A stretch of 64,000 bases of DNA from Fusobacterium sp. (GTDB taxonomy: Bacteria; Fusobacteriota; Fusobacteriia; Fusobacteriales; Fusobacteriaceae): assembly GCF_032477075.1 (NCBI RefSeq), contig NZ_JAWDXO010000003.1, positions 62,001 to 126,000 on the forward strand, read 5' to 3'. Under the pieces are notes generated by a model, which was not told the DNA's origin, made no database searches, and was given only the letters and a program-made list of their open reading frames with translations. The translations under genes were made by a program, and so were the position numbers. Shown piece after piece: positions 17,048-26,624 of this stretch (its first letter is position 1; every line of letters begins with the position of its first letter).

Positions 17048-18217
17048 TTATTTATATATCTTTCTATTAGTTATATACTCTTCTTTTATTTTCTGCAAGA
17101 TTTTTTTATCACTGATTATGTCATAGGCTGTTCCTGCAATAGCTTTTGCTCCATATATTACGCAATTATGGGCATCTTCAGATTTTCCAGCATTTATATA
17201 TTCCTGTGAATGTGAAGATGTACCTGTAGGAACAAACTTTACTCTTATACAGCTTCCTGGTATTTCATGCATAACATTCCCAAAATCAGTTGACCCAGTT
17301 TTTTCTCTAGGTTTTGTAATTCCTGGAATTCCTATAATCTCAGCATTTTTAATAAAGAGGTCATTTAATGACAGTACAGGTATTTTATTATCAAGAGATT
17401 TTCCTTCTGCCAGTTCATATTCTACTCCGCTCATGATAGCTGCTCCTCTGATTACATCTTTGAAACGCTCTACAACACTGTCAAGATATTCTCTTGAAAA
17501 AGAACGAAGTGAAAATTTACCTACTGCTTTTACTGGAACTACATTTTCTGGTCCAGGAAGTTCTTTAATGGTATAGTGCATACGTACATCATCTCTTACA
17601 TGTTCCCTCATAAATTCTATTCCTTGAAAAGAAAGAAGCAGAGCATCAAAAGCACTTCTTCCATTTTCAGGCATCAAAGCAGCATGAGCTCTCTTTCCAT
17701 GATAAGTTACAATAAAAGATGACAGAGCCAGACATTTTATATCTGTACAAGTATCAGGAGCTCCATGCATCATCAAAGCTACATCTATATCTTGAAAGTA
17801 TCCTGCTTTCAGCATATTAAGTTTTCCTCCAAAAGTTTCTTCTCCAGGAGTTCCATAAACTATAATTGAAAAATCCTTATCTTTAATGGTATTTTTTAAT
17901 GCTAATGCTGCTCCTATACAAGACGGCCCCTGCATGTGATGTCCACATCCATGCCCCATCCCCTGCAATGCATCATATTCACAAAGTATTCCTATTCTTG
18001 CTCCTTCATTTCCTTTTTTATATACTGCTCTAAATGCTGTAGGGAGATCTGCTATTCCTCTTTCTACCTGAAATCCATTTTTTTCTAAATAATCTGTCAA
18101 CATTTCTACTGCTTTTATCTCATTTCCATCACACTCTGGATTATCAAAGATAAAATCTGACATTTCTATTAACTTCTTTCTTTCTTTTTCTATTTCTTTA
18201 AATAAATTTTCTTTCAT
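17048..18217 (-). CDS. M20-family metal-dependent amidohydrolase
   Basis: 389 aa. M20D/AbgB-like carboxypeptidase or aminoacylase: GILCEYDALQGMGHGCGHHMQG (about 82-103) holds the first metal ligands, GTPGEETFGGK the catalytic Glu, and SSHSQEY the C-terminal His. It hydrolyses amide bonds of N-acyl amino acids or small dipeptides in the cytoplasm. Paired with a YfcC transporter directly upstream (15 bp), a usual combination for import and cleavage of amidated acids. Confidence 0.88.
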   Translation of the reverse strand: MKENLFKEIEKERKKLIEMSDFIFDNPECDGNEIKAVEMLTDYLEKNGFQVERGIADLPTAFRAVYKKGNEGARIGILCEYDALQGMGHGCGHHMQGPSCIGAALALKNTIKDKDFSIIVYGTPGEETFGGKLNMLKAGYFQDIDVALMMHGAPDTCTDIKCLALSSFIVTYHGKRAHAALMPENGRSAFDALLLSFQGIEFMREHVRDDVRMHYTIKELPGPENVVPVKAVGKFSLRSFSREYLDSVVERFKDVIRGAAIMSGVEYELAEGKSLDNKIPVLSLNDLFIKNAEIIGIPGITKPREKTGSTDFGNVMHEIPGSCIRVKFVPTGTSSHSQEYINAGKSEDAHNCVIYGAKAIAGTAYDIISDKKILQKIKEEYITNRKIYK

Positions 18218-18232
18218 TTTTTCTCCTCTTTT

Positions 18233-19645
18233 TTACATTGGTCCTAATTTTATAATTTGTGCTATGAAAAGTAAAACTGCTCCTACTACTATCCACAGTA
18301 TAAAACACTTCCACATAAATTTCATCCAACGATCATAAGGAATATTAGCTGCTCCTATTATTCCCATCAATGCAGTTGAAGTTGGAAGAATATAATTACA
18401 GAATCCATCTCCAAAATTAAATGCTAAAATTGTTGTTTGTCTTGTCATTCCTATTAAATCAGCTAGTGGAATCATTATTGGCATAACTACTGATGCCTGT
18501 CCTGAACCTGAAGTTATAAATACATTGATTATAGTATTAGCAATAAGCATTCCTGTTCCCTGTAGATAGAAAGGAACCAAATTTAATATCTTAGCAAGAA
18601 AATGTACAACAGTATCAATAATTTGTCCATCTGCCATTATAGCTCCTATACTTCTTGCAAGTCCAATTATAAATGCTGCTCCAAGCATTATTTTGCATCC
18701 ATTTAAAAATTCTTTACAAATAGTATTGGCATCAAATCCTGCTATTATTCCTACTGCTATCCCCAAAGTAAGAAAAATACAAGATTGTTCTTTTAATCCC
18801 CATTTAAGCATGATACAGCCATAAACTATTGCTCCTAAAGCTACTATCAAGCACAAAATTATAGCCCATTTTTGTCCATTCATTTCTCCAAATTCTTCTA
18901 AATTAGTAGTTTCTTTAAGTTCATTTTTTGAATCCATATCATACATAGGTGAAAGCTCTGGATTCTTTCTTATCTTCTTTGCATATCTTACTAAATATAT
19001 ATTTGTCACTATAAAATATACTACAAAACATATAGAACGATATCCTATCCCTGAATATAAAGGTAAATCTGCTATTTTCTGGCTGACTATTGTTGTATTG
19101 ACATTGAGAGTTCCTGTAGAAAAGCCAATAGCTCCTCCCAGCAAAATTATAGCTACTCCACAAATAGAATCTAATCCCAAGGCCAATGACATCATTACCA
19201 TTACAGGAGCAAAAGCAATAAACATATTTACTCCTTGAGTTGTACATATCAATCCAAATACTAAAGTCAAAATAGGTATAAATATCCCTATATGACTGGA
19301 AAATCTTTTTGCTAGTTTTGCTATTACAGTTTGAAGAGCTTCACTTTTAGTCAGCATATGAAATGCTCCTCCTGAAAATAAAATTACTAATAAAAGATCA
19401 ATATTCTTAATAAAAGCTTCTACTATATACATAGGAATTTTTATGGGATTTACAGGTGTATTTTTAATATAATTAAACTTTGATGGATCTATTACTTTTA
19501 TTCCTTGTTCATTAGCATATCTTGTATATTGTCCCCCTGGAATAATCCAAGTTAAAATTACTGCTGCCACTATAATAACAAAAATAATTACAAAAGTATG
19601 GGGCATTTTAAATTGTTTTCTTATTTTTTCTTTTCCTTTTTCCAT
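18233..19645 (-). CDS. YfcC-family transporter (C4-dicarboxylate carrier-like)
   Basis: 470 aa, about twelve membrane segments. N-terminal MPHTFVIIFVIIVAAVILTWI and WIIPGGQYTR, then GGAFHMLTKSEA and FITSGSGQASVVMPIMIPLAD, are hallmarks of the YfcC/DcuC-like group of the IT superfamily. It is first in an operon with amidohydrolase and aldolase genes and divergent from a LysR gene. It probably imports an anionic amide or peptide-like substrate. Confidence 0.85.
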   Translation of the reverse strand: MEKGKEKIRKQFKMPHTFVIIFVIIVAAVILTWIIPGGQYTRYANEQGIKVIDPSKFNYIKNTPVNPIKIPMYIVEAFIKNIDLLLVILFSGGAFHMLTKSEALQTVIAKLAKRFSSHIGIFIPILTLVFGLICTTQGVNMFIAFAPVMVMMSLALGLDSICGVAIILLGGAIGFSTGTLNVNTTIVSQKIADLPLYSGIGYRSICFVVYFIVTNIYLVRYAKKIRKNPELSPMYDMDSKNELKETTNLEEFGEMNGQKWAIILCLIVALGAIVYGCIMLKWGLKEQSCIFLTLGIAVGIIAGFDANTICKEFLNGCKIMLGAAFIIGLARSIGAIMADGQIIDTVVHFLAKILNLVPFYLQGTGMLIANTIINVFITSGSGQASVVMPIMIPLADLIGMTRQTTILAFNFGDGFCNYILPTSTALMGIIGAANIPYDRWMKFMWKCFILWIVVGAVLLFIAQIIKLGPM

Positions 19646-19808
19646 TTAAACTCTCCTCTTTCCTGTTTTTTTGTCTTAAAACCTTGCATAATTTTACATT
19701 GATTTTTAAATTTAAACTTATTATAATACAATTATAATTATTAGTCTAATTTAAAGATGTTTTATTTATTATAGCTTTAAGCTATACTTGATTAGGGGGT
19801 AAGAGATT

Positions 19809-20720
19809 ATGGACTTAAGAGAACAAGAATATGTTACAGTTTTAGCTAAGTATGGAAATATTACAAGAGCTGCTGAAGCTTTGTATGTTTCTCAACCTAC
19901 TCTTAGTATTTTCATAAAACGTTTAGAGGAAAGAATGGGAATAAAATTATTTCAATATGTTGGGAAAAAAATGATTCTCACTCCAGCAGGAGAACTATAT
20001 GTAAAAAGAGCTAAGGAACTTCTTATAATCCAAAATCAGTTTTTGGGGGAACTTACAGATTTAATTACTGGATATATTGGTAAAATAAGAGTTGGAATAC
20101 ATCTTCGCCGTACTAGATTTTTTATTCCAAAATTACTTGTTGAATTTGAAAAAAAATATCCAAATATAGAAGTAATCTTTATTGAAACTAAAAGTGAAAA
20201 AATGGAAGCAATGTTGTTAGATGGAGAGTTAGATATTATTTTTACAAATAAAGTAACAGCAGTTGATAAGGTAAATGTCATTTCTGTCTATAAAGATAAA
20301 CTGCTTCTTGCTATATCTCCTGATAATCCTGCTTGCCAGTATAGTACTAAAATAAAGGGGCATGAATATCCATGGTTAGATTTAAATCATGTAAAAAATA
20401 ACAGATTTATATTACAAGCAGCTGAACAAGCTACAAGAGCTTTTACTAATAAAGCTTTATTATTTTCTAGGGTTATTCCTGAAAAAATTTTTATTATTAA
20501 AAATATGGAAACTGCATCTCAGCTTGCTGCTGAAAAATATGGTGTTGCCTTTACTATGGCAAGCTATGCAAGATTTTTTTCTTATTCCAAACCCATTAAA
20601 TTTTTTGAAGTTGGATCTCCTGAATTTTTTGTAGATATTTGCATTGCCTATAGAAAAAATTTCTATTTAACTGCATATGCTAGGGAATTTATTTCACTTA
20701 TAAAAAAGTTTTTTCTGTAA
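19809..20720 (+). CDS. LysR-family transcriptional regulator
   Basis: 303 aa. The N-terminal HTH (GNITRAAEALYVSQPTLSIFIKRLEERMG, about 16-44) is followed by a periplasmic-binding-like effector domain. Divergently transcribed from the YfcC operon across a 163-bp gap, the classic LysR arrangement, so it probably activates that operon with a pathway intermediate as co-inducer. GGGGGT precedes the ATG. Confidence 0.88.
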   Translation: MDLREQEYVTVLAKYGNITRAAEALYVSQPTLSIFIKRLEERMGIKLFQYVGKKMILTPAGELYVKRAKELLIIQNQFLGELTDLITGYIGKIRVGIHLRRTRFFIPKLLVEFEKKYPNIEVIFIETKSEKMEAMLLDGELDIIFTNKVTAVDKVNVISVYKDKLLLAISPDNPACQYSTKIKGHEYPWLDLNHVKNNRFILQAAEQATRAFTNKALLFSRVIPEKIFIIKNMETASQLAAEKYGVAFTMASYARFFSYSKPIKFFEVGSPEFFVDICIAYRKNFYLTAYAREFISLIKKFFL

Positions 20721-20850
20721 AATAAAAAAATTTTATATTTATTCAATTATTATATTGAAGAATATTTTTACTATACTTTTATCAAAAAAAATTATAGAAT
20801 ATTCTATAAATGTCTGTTTTTTAAATGAAAAGTATTAGGGGGTAAAATGA

Positions 20851-22230
20851 ATGATAGACAATAATATTCTACTGAAAGAAAGCCTTGAAGCCTTTTCTAA
20901 CTTTATAGTAGTAAATGCAATTGGAGAAGTAACATATATAAATAGAGTTTATGCCAGACTTTTAGGAATTAATCAAGAAGATGCAATTGGAAAAAGAGTG
21001 GACAAAATTATCCCTAACACAAGAATGTTAAATATTTTAAAAACTGGGATTCCTGAGATAGGTTCAGTAATGACTTTTTTTGATCATGAACACAATAAAG
21101 AAGTGACATTAGTGTGTAACAGATATCCCATTATATATGAAAAGAAAGTTATTGGAGCTGTTGCTATGACTACTCTAAATAATATATCAGAAGTAAAAGC
21201 TTTAGAAAAAGAAATAACAAAAGTTAAAGAAGAAAATAGAAAAATCAAAAAAAAGCTGGAACACTATCAGCAAACCTCAAATCCATTATCAAAAATAATA
21301 GGAATATCTCCTGAAATCAAAATATTAAAAAACTCAATAGAAGAGTATGCAAAATCTAATTTCCCTATACTTATAACTGGAGAAACAGGGGTAGGAAAAG
21401 AAGTTTTTGCTGATGCTATTCAATATTTAAGTAATAGAAATTTGAATAATTATATAAAAATAAACTGTGCATCTATTCCAAAAGATTTATTAGAAGCTGA
21501 ACTCTTTGGTTATGAAGAAGGTGCCTTTTCTGGAGCCAGAAAAGGTGGAAAAATAGGTAAATTTGAGTTAGCTAACAATGGAACTATTTTATTAGATGAA
21601 ATAGGAGAGATGCCTCTTTCTCTTCAGGCTAAACTGCTCCGTGTTTTACAGGAAAAAGAAATAGAAAGAGTTGGAGGATTAGAAACAATAAAATTAAATA
21701 TAAGAATAATATGTTGCACTAATTGTAATTTAGAAAATATGGTAAAAGAAAAAAAATTCAGAGAAGACCTATATTACAGAATAAATGTAGTTGAGTTAAA
21801 TATTCCACCTTTAAGATATCATACAAAAGATATTCCCATTTTATGTAAATATTTTATAAATAAATTCAATGAAGAGGAATATTTTGAAATTAAAGAAGTT
21901 TCATCTCAGGTATTGGAACTCTTCAAAAACTATAATTGGCCTGGAAATGTAAGAGAATTAAAACATACAATAGAAAGAGCTGCTTTTTTATGCAAAGGAG
22001 ATAAAATCGAATTGAAAGATTGCCAATTTTTTTTAGATAAAAAAAATAATTTTGAAAATGATAAAAAAAATAATAGTTCACTTAAAAATATTAAAGATGA
22101 CAGTGAAAAAAATGCAATAATTGCAGCTTTAGAAAAATCAAAAAATAATAAAACAAAAGCAGCTGCAATATTAAATATAAACAGAAGTCTGTTGTATTCA
22201 AAACTAAAAAAATTTGATATAGACTATTAA
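20851..22230 (+). CDS. sigma-54-dependent activator with PAS sensor
   Basis: 459 aa. A PAS domain (about 10-110), a short coiled linker (115-140), the AAA+ domain with Walker A GETGVGKE (177-184), the sigma-54 contact loop GAFSGA (224-229; consensus GAFTGA), Walker B TILLDEIGEM, and a C-terminal Fis-type HTH (KTKAAAILNINRSLLYSKLKK). A terminator follows, then a -24/-12 promoter 92 bp beyond the stop codon. It almost certainly activates the hydroxyacyl dehydrogenase/BKACE/AtoE operon in response to a small ligand bound by the PAS domain. The T to S change in GAFTGA is a known tolerated variant. Confidence 0.92.
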   Translation: MIDNNILLKESLEAFSNFIVVNAIGEVTYINRVYARLLGINQEDAIGKRVDKIIPNTRMLNILKTGIPEIGSVMTFFDHEHNKEVTLVCNRYPIIYEKKVIGAVAMTTLNNISEVKALEKEITKVKEENRKIKKKLEHYQQTSNPLSKIIGISPEIKILKNSIEEYAKSNFPILITGETGVGKEVFADAIQYLSNRNLNNYIKINCASIPKDLLEAELFGYEEGAFSGARKGGKIGKFELANNGTILLDEIGEMPLSLQAKLLRVLQEKEIERVGGLETIKLNIRIICCTNCNLENMVKEKKFREDLYYRINVVELNIPPLRYHTKDIPILCKYFINKFNEEEYFEIKEVSSQVLELFKNYNWPGNVRELKHTIERAAFLCKGDKIELKDCQFFLDKKNNFENDKKNNSSLKNIKDDSEKNAIIAALEKSKNNKTKAAAILNINRSLLYSKLKKFDIDY

Positions 22231-22255
22231 CACATGTCAATAATAACAACAAATT

Positions 22256-22278
22256 GTCCTAGAAATAGGACTTTTTTT
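22256..22278 (+). terminator. terminator of the sigma-54 activator gene
   Basis: GTCCTA (22256-22261), GAAA tetraloop, TAGGAC (22266-22271) and a seven-T run. Confidence 0.8.
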
Positions 22279-22321
22279 ATTTATAAAAAATAGTTTCTTA
22301 TGAAATAAAGGCTTATTTTGA

Positions 22322-22338
22322 TTGGCATAAAAAATGCT
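22322..22338 (+). promoter_or_regulatory. sigma-54 (-24/-12) promoter
   Basis: TTGGCATAAAAAATGCT: the invariant GG and GC dinucleotides are separated by exactly 10 nt, as in the TGGCAC-N5-TTGC consensus. It lies about 105 bp before the dehydrogenase ATG and directly behind the gene of a sigma-54 activator. Confidence 0.82.
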
Positions 22339-22444
22339 TAATAATAAATCAGCCTATATTTATTATCATATACCTAAAATATAAAATACCCTTACTATAA
22401 ATAAATTATAGTATAATATTGGTAAAAATAAGTGGAGGGATATC

Positions 22445-23386
22445 ATGATTAAAAATATAAGTGTAATTGGCGCTGGAACAATGGGACATGGAATAGCAGG
22501 AGCATTTGCTATGTACAATTATAAAGTGAGCATATATGATAGAAATAGAAAAAATCATGAAAATGTGATAGAAGAAATCAAAATTGAATTAGAATTTATG
22601 GCAGAAGAAAATTATATTGAAAAAGATAAAATTTATCCAACTCTTTCCAATATAAAAATTTTCTCCAACCTTGAAGAAGCTATAAAAAATGCTGACTATG
22701 TTATAGAAGCTATTCCTGAAGTTTTAGAATTAAAACAGGAATTATTTAATAAGTTAGATAAAATTTGTCCTCAACATACAATTATTACTAGTAATACATC
22801 AAGTTTATCTCTATCAAAACTCATGGAACATATTTCTGCAGAAAGAAAAAAACGTATAATGATATGTCATTGGTACAATCCAGCTCATCTTATGCCTATA
22901 ATAGAACTTTCATATTTTGGAAATATGCCAGAAGAAATATTTTCAGATGTTTATAGTCTATATCTCAATATTGAAAAACAGCCAATAACTGTAAAAAAAG
23001 ATATTTCAGGTATGATAGCCAACAGAATGCTTCATGCTTTGGCAAGAGAAGTATTTTATCTTATTGAAATAGATGCTGTTTCACCAGAAGATATTGAGAA
23101 AACTTTAAAATATGGTCCAGGATTTAGAGGTGCAACAACAGGAATTTTAGAATCAGCAGATTTAGGAGGTTTAGATATCTGGTGTACAGTTGAGGATAAT
23201 CTTTTTAAGGAATTGAATGGCTCTAAAAAAGCTAGTGATTTATTAAAGCAAAAAGTCAACAATGGAAAATTAGGACTAAAAACAGATGAGGGGTTTTTTA
23301 AATATCCAAAAGATACAAAAGAAAAAATAAAAAAAGATTTTTTTAGACGATTGATAATTCAGCTTAAAGCAAGTAAGAATTATTAA
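22445..23386 (+). CDS. 3-hydroxyacyl-CoA dehydrogenase family protein
   Basis: 313 aa. The NAD-binding GAGTMGHGIAGAF is at residues 8-20 and the catalytic region HWYNPAHLMPIIEL at about 140-153. A C-terminal helical domain contains GFRGATTG. The family includes 3-hydroxybutyryl-CoA dehydrogenase but also enzymes for free hydroxy acids such as L-carnitine and L-gulonate. Followed directly by a beta-keto acid cleavage enzyme, which uses free beta-keto acids, so a free 3-hydroxy acid substrate is plausible. First gene of the sigma-54 operon; GGAGGG precedes the ATG. Confidence 0.82.
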   Translation: MIKNISVIGAGTMGHGIAGAFAMYNYKVSIYDRNRKNHENVIEEIKIELEFMAEENYIEKDKIYPTLSNIKIFSNLEEAIKNADYVIEAIPEVLELKQELFNKLDKICPQHTIITSNTSSLSLSKLMEHISAERKKRIMICHWYNPAHLMPIIELSYFGNMPEEIFSDVYSLYLNIEKQPITVKKDISGMIANRMLHALAREVFYLIEIDAVSPEDIEKTLKYGPGFRGATTGILESADLGGLDIWCTVEDNLFKELNGSKKASDLLKQKVNNGKLGLKTDEGFFKYPKDTKEKIKKDFFRRLIIQLKASKNY

Positions 23387-23404
23387 ATTAAAGGGGGAGT
23401 GAAT

Positions 23405-24307
23405 ATGAATAAAGTAATCATTACAGCAGCAATAACTGGAGCAGTACATATTCCGAGTATGTCTGAATATCTTCCTGTTACACCACAGCAAATAGTGGAT
23501 GATGCAGTAGCTGCTTATGAGGCTGGTGCAGCAGTAGTACATATCCATGCCAGAAAGAAAGAAAATGGAGAACCTACAGGGGATCCTGAAATAATGAAAA
23601 GTATTGTAGATGAAATAAGAAAAAAATGTAATGTTGTAATTGGTATAACTACTGGGGGAGCTATTGGAATGTCTTCTGAAGAGAGATTAGCAGCAGTTCC
23701 TTCATGTAAAGCAGAACTTGCTTCATGTAATGCTGGATCTGTAAATTTTTGTTTTTCTCCTATTGCAGATAAAATAAAAGATCCAAAATATGACTGGGAA
23801 ATTCCTTTTGTTAAAAATACTTATAATCTTCCATTTGTAAATACTTTTCAAGGAATAGAAGACTATATAAAAGTTATGGATGAGAATGGTACAAAACCTG
23901 AATTTGAAGTCTATGAAGTAGGAATGATTAATAATATTGCTTATTTTATGAAAAAAGGATTGCTAAAAGGGCCTGTCTATCTTCAATTTGTTTTAGGAAT
24001 AATGGGAGGACTTCCTGCTACAGTAGATAATCTTTTATTTCTATATAACACAGCCAGAAAGCAACTAGGAGAAGATTTTGTGTGGTCATGTGCAGCAGCT
24101 GGTAAAGATCAATTTGATATAGTAACAACAGCTGTCATTCTTGGAGGAAATGCAAGAGTAGGATTAGAAGATAATTTATACATAGAAAAAGGAAAATTAG
24201 CAAAATCAAATGCAGAAGGTGTAAAAAAAATAAAAGAGATAATTCAGTTATTAGGAAAAGATATAGCAACACCAGAAGAGGCAAGAGAAATTCTTTTTAA
24301 AAAATAA
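23405..24307 (+). CDS. beta-keto acid cleavage enzyme (BKACE, formerly DUF849)
   Basis: 300 aa from ATG 23405; GTG at 23399 is possible but sits too close to AGGGGG. Zn ligands in VHIHARKKENGEPTGDP (about 45-61), GSVNFC, FVLGIMGGLPATVDNL and the C-terminal GLEDNLY are BKACE signatures. These enzymes react a beta-keto acid with acetyl-CoA to give acetoacetate and a new acyl-CoA; the lysine-fermentation member is Kce. No lysine aminomutase genes are present here, so the substrate is set by the upstream dehydrogenase and is unknown. Confidence 0.9.
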   Translation: MNKVIITAAITGAVHIPSMSEYLPVTPQQIVDDAVAAYEAGAAVVHIHARKKENGEPTGDPEIMKSIVDEIRKKCNVVIGITTGGAIGMSSEERLAAVPSCKAELASCNAGSVNFCFSPIADKIKDPKYDWEIPFVKNTYNLPFVNTFQGIEDYIKVMDENGTKPEFEVYEVGMINNIAYFMKKGLLKGPVYLQFVLGIMGGLPATVDNLLFLYNTARKQLGEDFVWSCAAAGKDQFDIVTTAVILGGNARVGLEDNLYIEKGKLAKSNAEGVKKIKEIIQLLGKDIATPEEAREILFKK

Positions 24308-24354
24308 ATAAATTATAAATTTAACTAAAACAAAAAATATTTTGGAGGTAAGAT

Positions 24355-25710
24355 ATGATTAAAAAATTAACAAATTTCTGTACTGCTATGGTACAGGCAT
24401 TTTTACCTGATCCTTTTATTTTTGCACTGATACTGTCTGCAATAGTATTTCTATTAGGAGTATTTACAAATGGGGAAACACCTTATCAAATGGTTATGCA
24501 TTGGGGAAATGGATTTTGGGGGTTTTTAGGTTTCTCTATGCAAATGGTACTTGTAATAATATTTGGAAATTGTTTAGCTACTGCTCCTATATTTCATAAA
24601 TTAGTAAAAAGATTAGCTTTAATTCCAAAAACTCCAAAACAAGCAGTAGCATTTGTTACTTTTGCAGCAGCAATAGCTACATTGATTCAATGGGGATTTG
24701 GATTAGTAATAGGTGCTATCTTAGCTAAAGAAGTAGCAAAAACAGTTAAAAAAGTGGACTATCCTCTTTTGATTGCCTCAGCATATTCTACTTTCATGCT
24801 ATCTGTTTTAACTAGTTCAATCACATTGAAAGCAGCCAGCAATGTGGATGAACTTGTCAAAATAACTGGAGGAACAGTTAAAAATCTTATCCCATTAGGT
24901 GCTACAAGTTATCATATTACTACTTTAATAGCACTTTTAATAATGTTAATAACTCTTCCATTGTTAAATGCAGCTATGCATCCAAATGAAAAAAATACAA
25001 AAAGTATTGATGTAAATTTATTAAAAGAAGAAACAATAATTATGGAAAGACCTGAGAAACCTACTGTAGCTCAGCGTCTTGAATATAGTAAAATCATTCC
25101 TATATTGATATTTATAGCAGGAATGACTTTTGTAATAAATCATTTCTTTATACTTGGTAAAAGTCTCAATATTGATATAATGAATTTTATTCTTTTAATC
25201 TTTGGAATTTTACTTCATAAGACGCCTATTAATTATATTCAGGCTGTTGGAAGTGCTGCAAGAAATTCAGCTGGAATTATATTACAGTTTCCCTTCTATG
25301 CTGGAATTATGGGAATGATGACTGGATTAAATCAATCTGGAATTTCAATAGCTGGACTTATTTCAGAAAAAATGGTAGCTTTATCTACTGCTAATACATT
25401 TCCAATGTTATCTTTTGGAAGTGCAGCAATAGTTAATATGTTTGTTCCATCAGCAGGAGGACAATGGGCAGTACAGGCTCCAGTATTATTTCCAGCAGGA
25501 CACGCTTTAGGAGTTAATCCTGCATTGACTACTATGTCATTGTGCTGGGGAGACACATGGACAAATATGATTCAGCCATTCTGGGCTCTTCCTGGTCTAG
25601 GTATAGCAAAACTTGGAGTCAGAGACATTATGGGATATTGTGTTATGGTATTCTTATGGACAGGTATCATTATCTTCATGGCTATGCTGGCATGGATATA
25701 TCTATTTTAA
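24355..25710 (+). CDS. short-chain fatty acid transporter (AtoE/TIGR00366 family)
   Basis: 451 aa with about twelve membrane segments. The start KLTNFCTAMVQAFLPDPFIFA, the ATLIQWGFGLVIGAILAKE segment and NMFVPSAGGQWAVQAP are characteristic of AtoE-like permeases for acetoacetate or butyrate. As last gene of the sigma-54 operon it could import the 3-hydroxy acid or export the acetoacetate formed by BKACE. GGAGG precedes the ATG. Confidence 0.87.
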   Translation: MIKKLTNFCTAMVQAFLPDPFIFALILSAIVFLLGVFTNGETPYQMVMHWGNGFWGFLGFSMQMVLVIIFGNCLATAPIFHKLVKRLALIPKTPKQAVAFVTFAAAIATLIQWGFGLVIGAILAKEVAKTVKKVDYPLLIASAYSTFMLSVLTSSITLKAASNVDELVKITGGTVKNLIPLGATSYHITTLIALLIMLITLPLLNAAMHPNEKNTKSIDVNLLKEETIIMERPEKPTVAQRLEYSKIIPILIFIAGMTFVINHFFILGKSLNIDIMNFILLIFGILLHKTPINYIQAVGSAARNSAGIILQFPFYAGIMGMMTGLNQSGISIAGLISEKMVALSTANTFPMLSFGSAAIVNMFVPSAGGQWAVQAPVLFPAGHALGVNPALTTMSLCWGDTWTNMIQPFWALPGLGIAKLGVRDIMGYCVMVFLWTGIIIFMAMLAWIYLF

Positions 25711-25722
25711 AATCAAAGCAAA

Positions 25723-25760
25723 CACCCTCCATCTATACTCTAAGATAGAGGGTGCTTTAA
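25723..25760 (+). terminator. terminator of the BKACE operon
   Basis: CACCCTC (25723-25729) pairs with GAGGGTG (25748-25754), with a TAT/ATA continuation; weak T-run follows. Confidence 0.7.
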
Positions 25761-25889
25761 TATATACTTTCCTATTTTTATTCAATGAAAATAATTCTTA
25801 TGGACAAATTCTTATACAAGTTTCATATTCAATATATTTTTCTGCATCTAATTTAAACTTTATCATATCCTTCATAAAATTTACCTCTT

Positions 25890-26621
25890 CTACTTATGAT
25901 ATTTTATTAATTTCTTTATAAATTCACTTGCAGGATTTTTTAATATTTTTTCTGGAACATCAAACTGCTCTATGGTTCCCTCATTTAAAATCAATACTTT
26001 TGTTCCCAACCTTATAGCTTCCTCCACATCATGTGTCACGAATAATATTGTGATTCCTGTTTCTCTTTGTATTCTGATTATCTCATTCTGTAAATTTTTA
26101 CGAGTAATTTCATCTACTGCACTGAAAGGTTCGTCCATAAGAAGAATATCTGGTGAAGCTGCTAGAGCTCTTGCAATACCTACTCTCTGCTGCTGTCCTC
26201 CTGAAATTTCATCTGGATAATGTTCTAGAAGACTCTTATTCAATCCTACAATTTTCAGCCATTTATAAACTGCCATCTTTGTTCTTTTTTTATCATTTCC
26301 ATTGAGAAGAGAGGGAACATATGAAATATTCTCTTCTACAGTCATATGAGGAAAAAGGATACTTCCTTGAATAGCATAACCTATATTACGTCGTAAATTA
26401 ACTGGATTGCTTTTCAAAATATCTTTTCCATCTATCAATATACTCCCTTCATCAAAATTAAGAAGTCTGTTTACGAGTTTTAAGAGAGTAGTTTTTCCAC
26501 ATCCTGAAGGACCTAAAATTGTAATAAATTCTCCCTCTTCTATTTTCAAATTTATATTTTTAAGAATTATCTTATCCCCATAACTTTTAGAAATATTTTT
26601 AAATATAATTTTATCCTTCAT
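25890..26621 (-). CDS. osmolyte-type ABC transporter ATP-binding protein (OpuC-like)
   Basis: 243 aa. Walker A GPSGCGKTT (38-46), signature SGGQQQRVGIARAL, Walker B ILLMDEPFSAVDE and a His switch (VTHDVEEA). Closest to the OpuCA/ProV class but lacking the C-terminal CBS domains that sense ionic strength in many homologues. 3 bp downstream of the fused permease/binding protein, forming a complete two-gene importer. Confidence 0.85.
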   Translation of the reverse strand: MKDKIIFKNISKSYGDKIILKNINLKIEEGEFITILGPSGCGKTTLLKLVNRLLNFDEGSILIDGKDILKSNPVNLRRNIGYAIQGSILFPHMTVEENISYVPSLLNGNDKKRTKMAVYKWLKIVGLNKSLLEHYPDEISGGQQQRVGIARALAASPDILLMDEPFSAVDEITRKNLQNEIIRIQRETGITILFVTHDVEEAIRLGTKVLILNEGTIEQFDVPEKILKNPASEFIKKLIKYHK

Positions 26622-26624
26622 CTT

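Noticed and set aside
25711..25889. Possible small genes between the AtoE permease and the ABC ATPase.
   Set aside because: Open frames there are extensions in other frames of the permease end and have no ribosome binding site.
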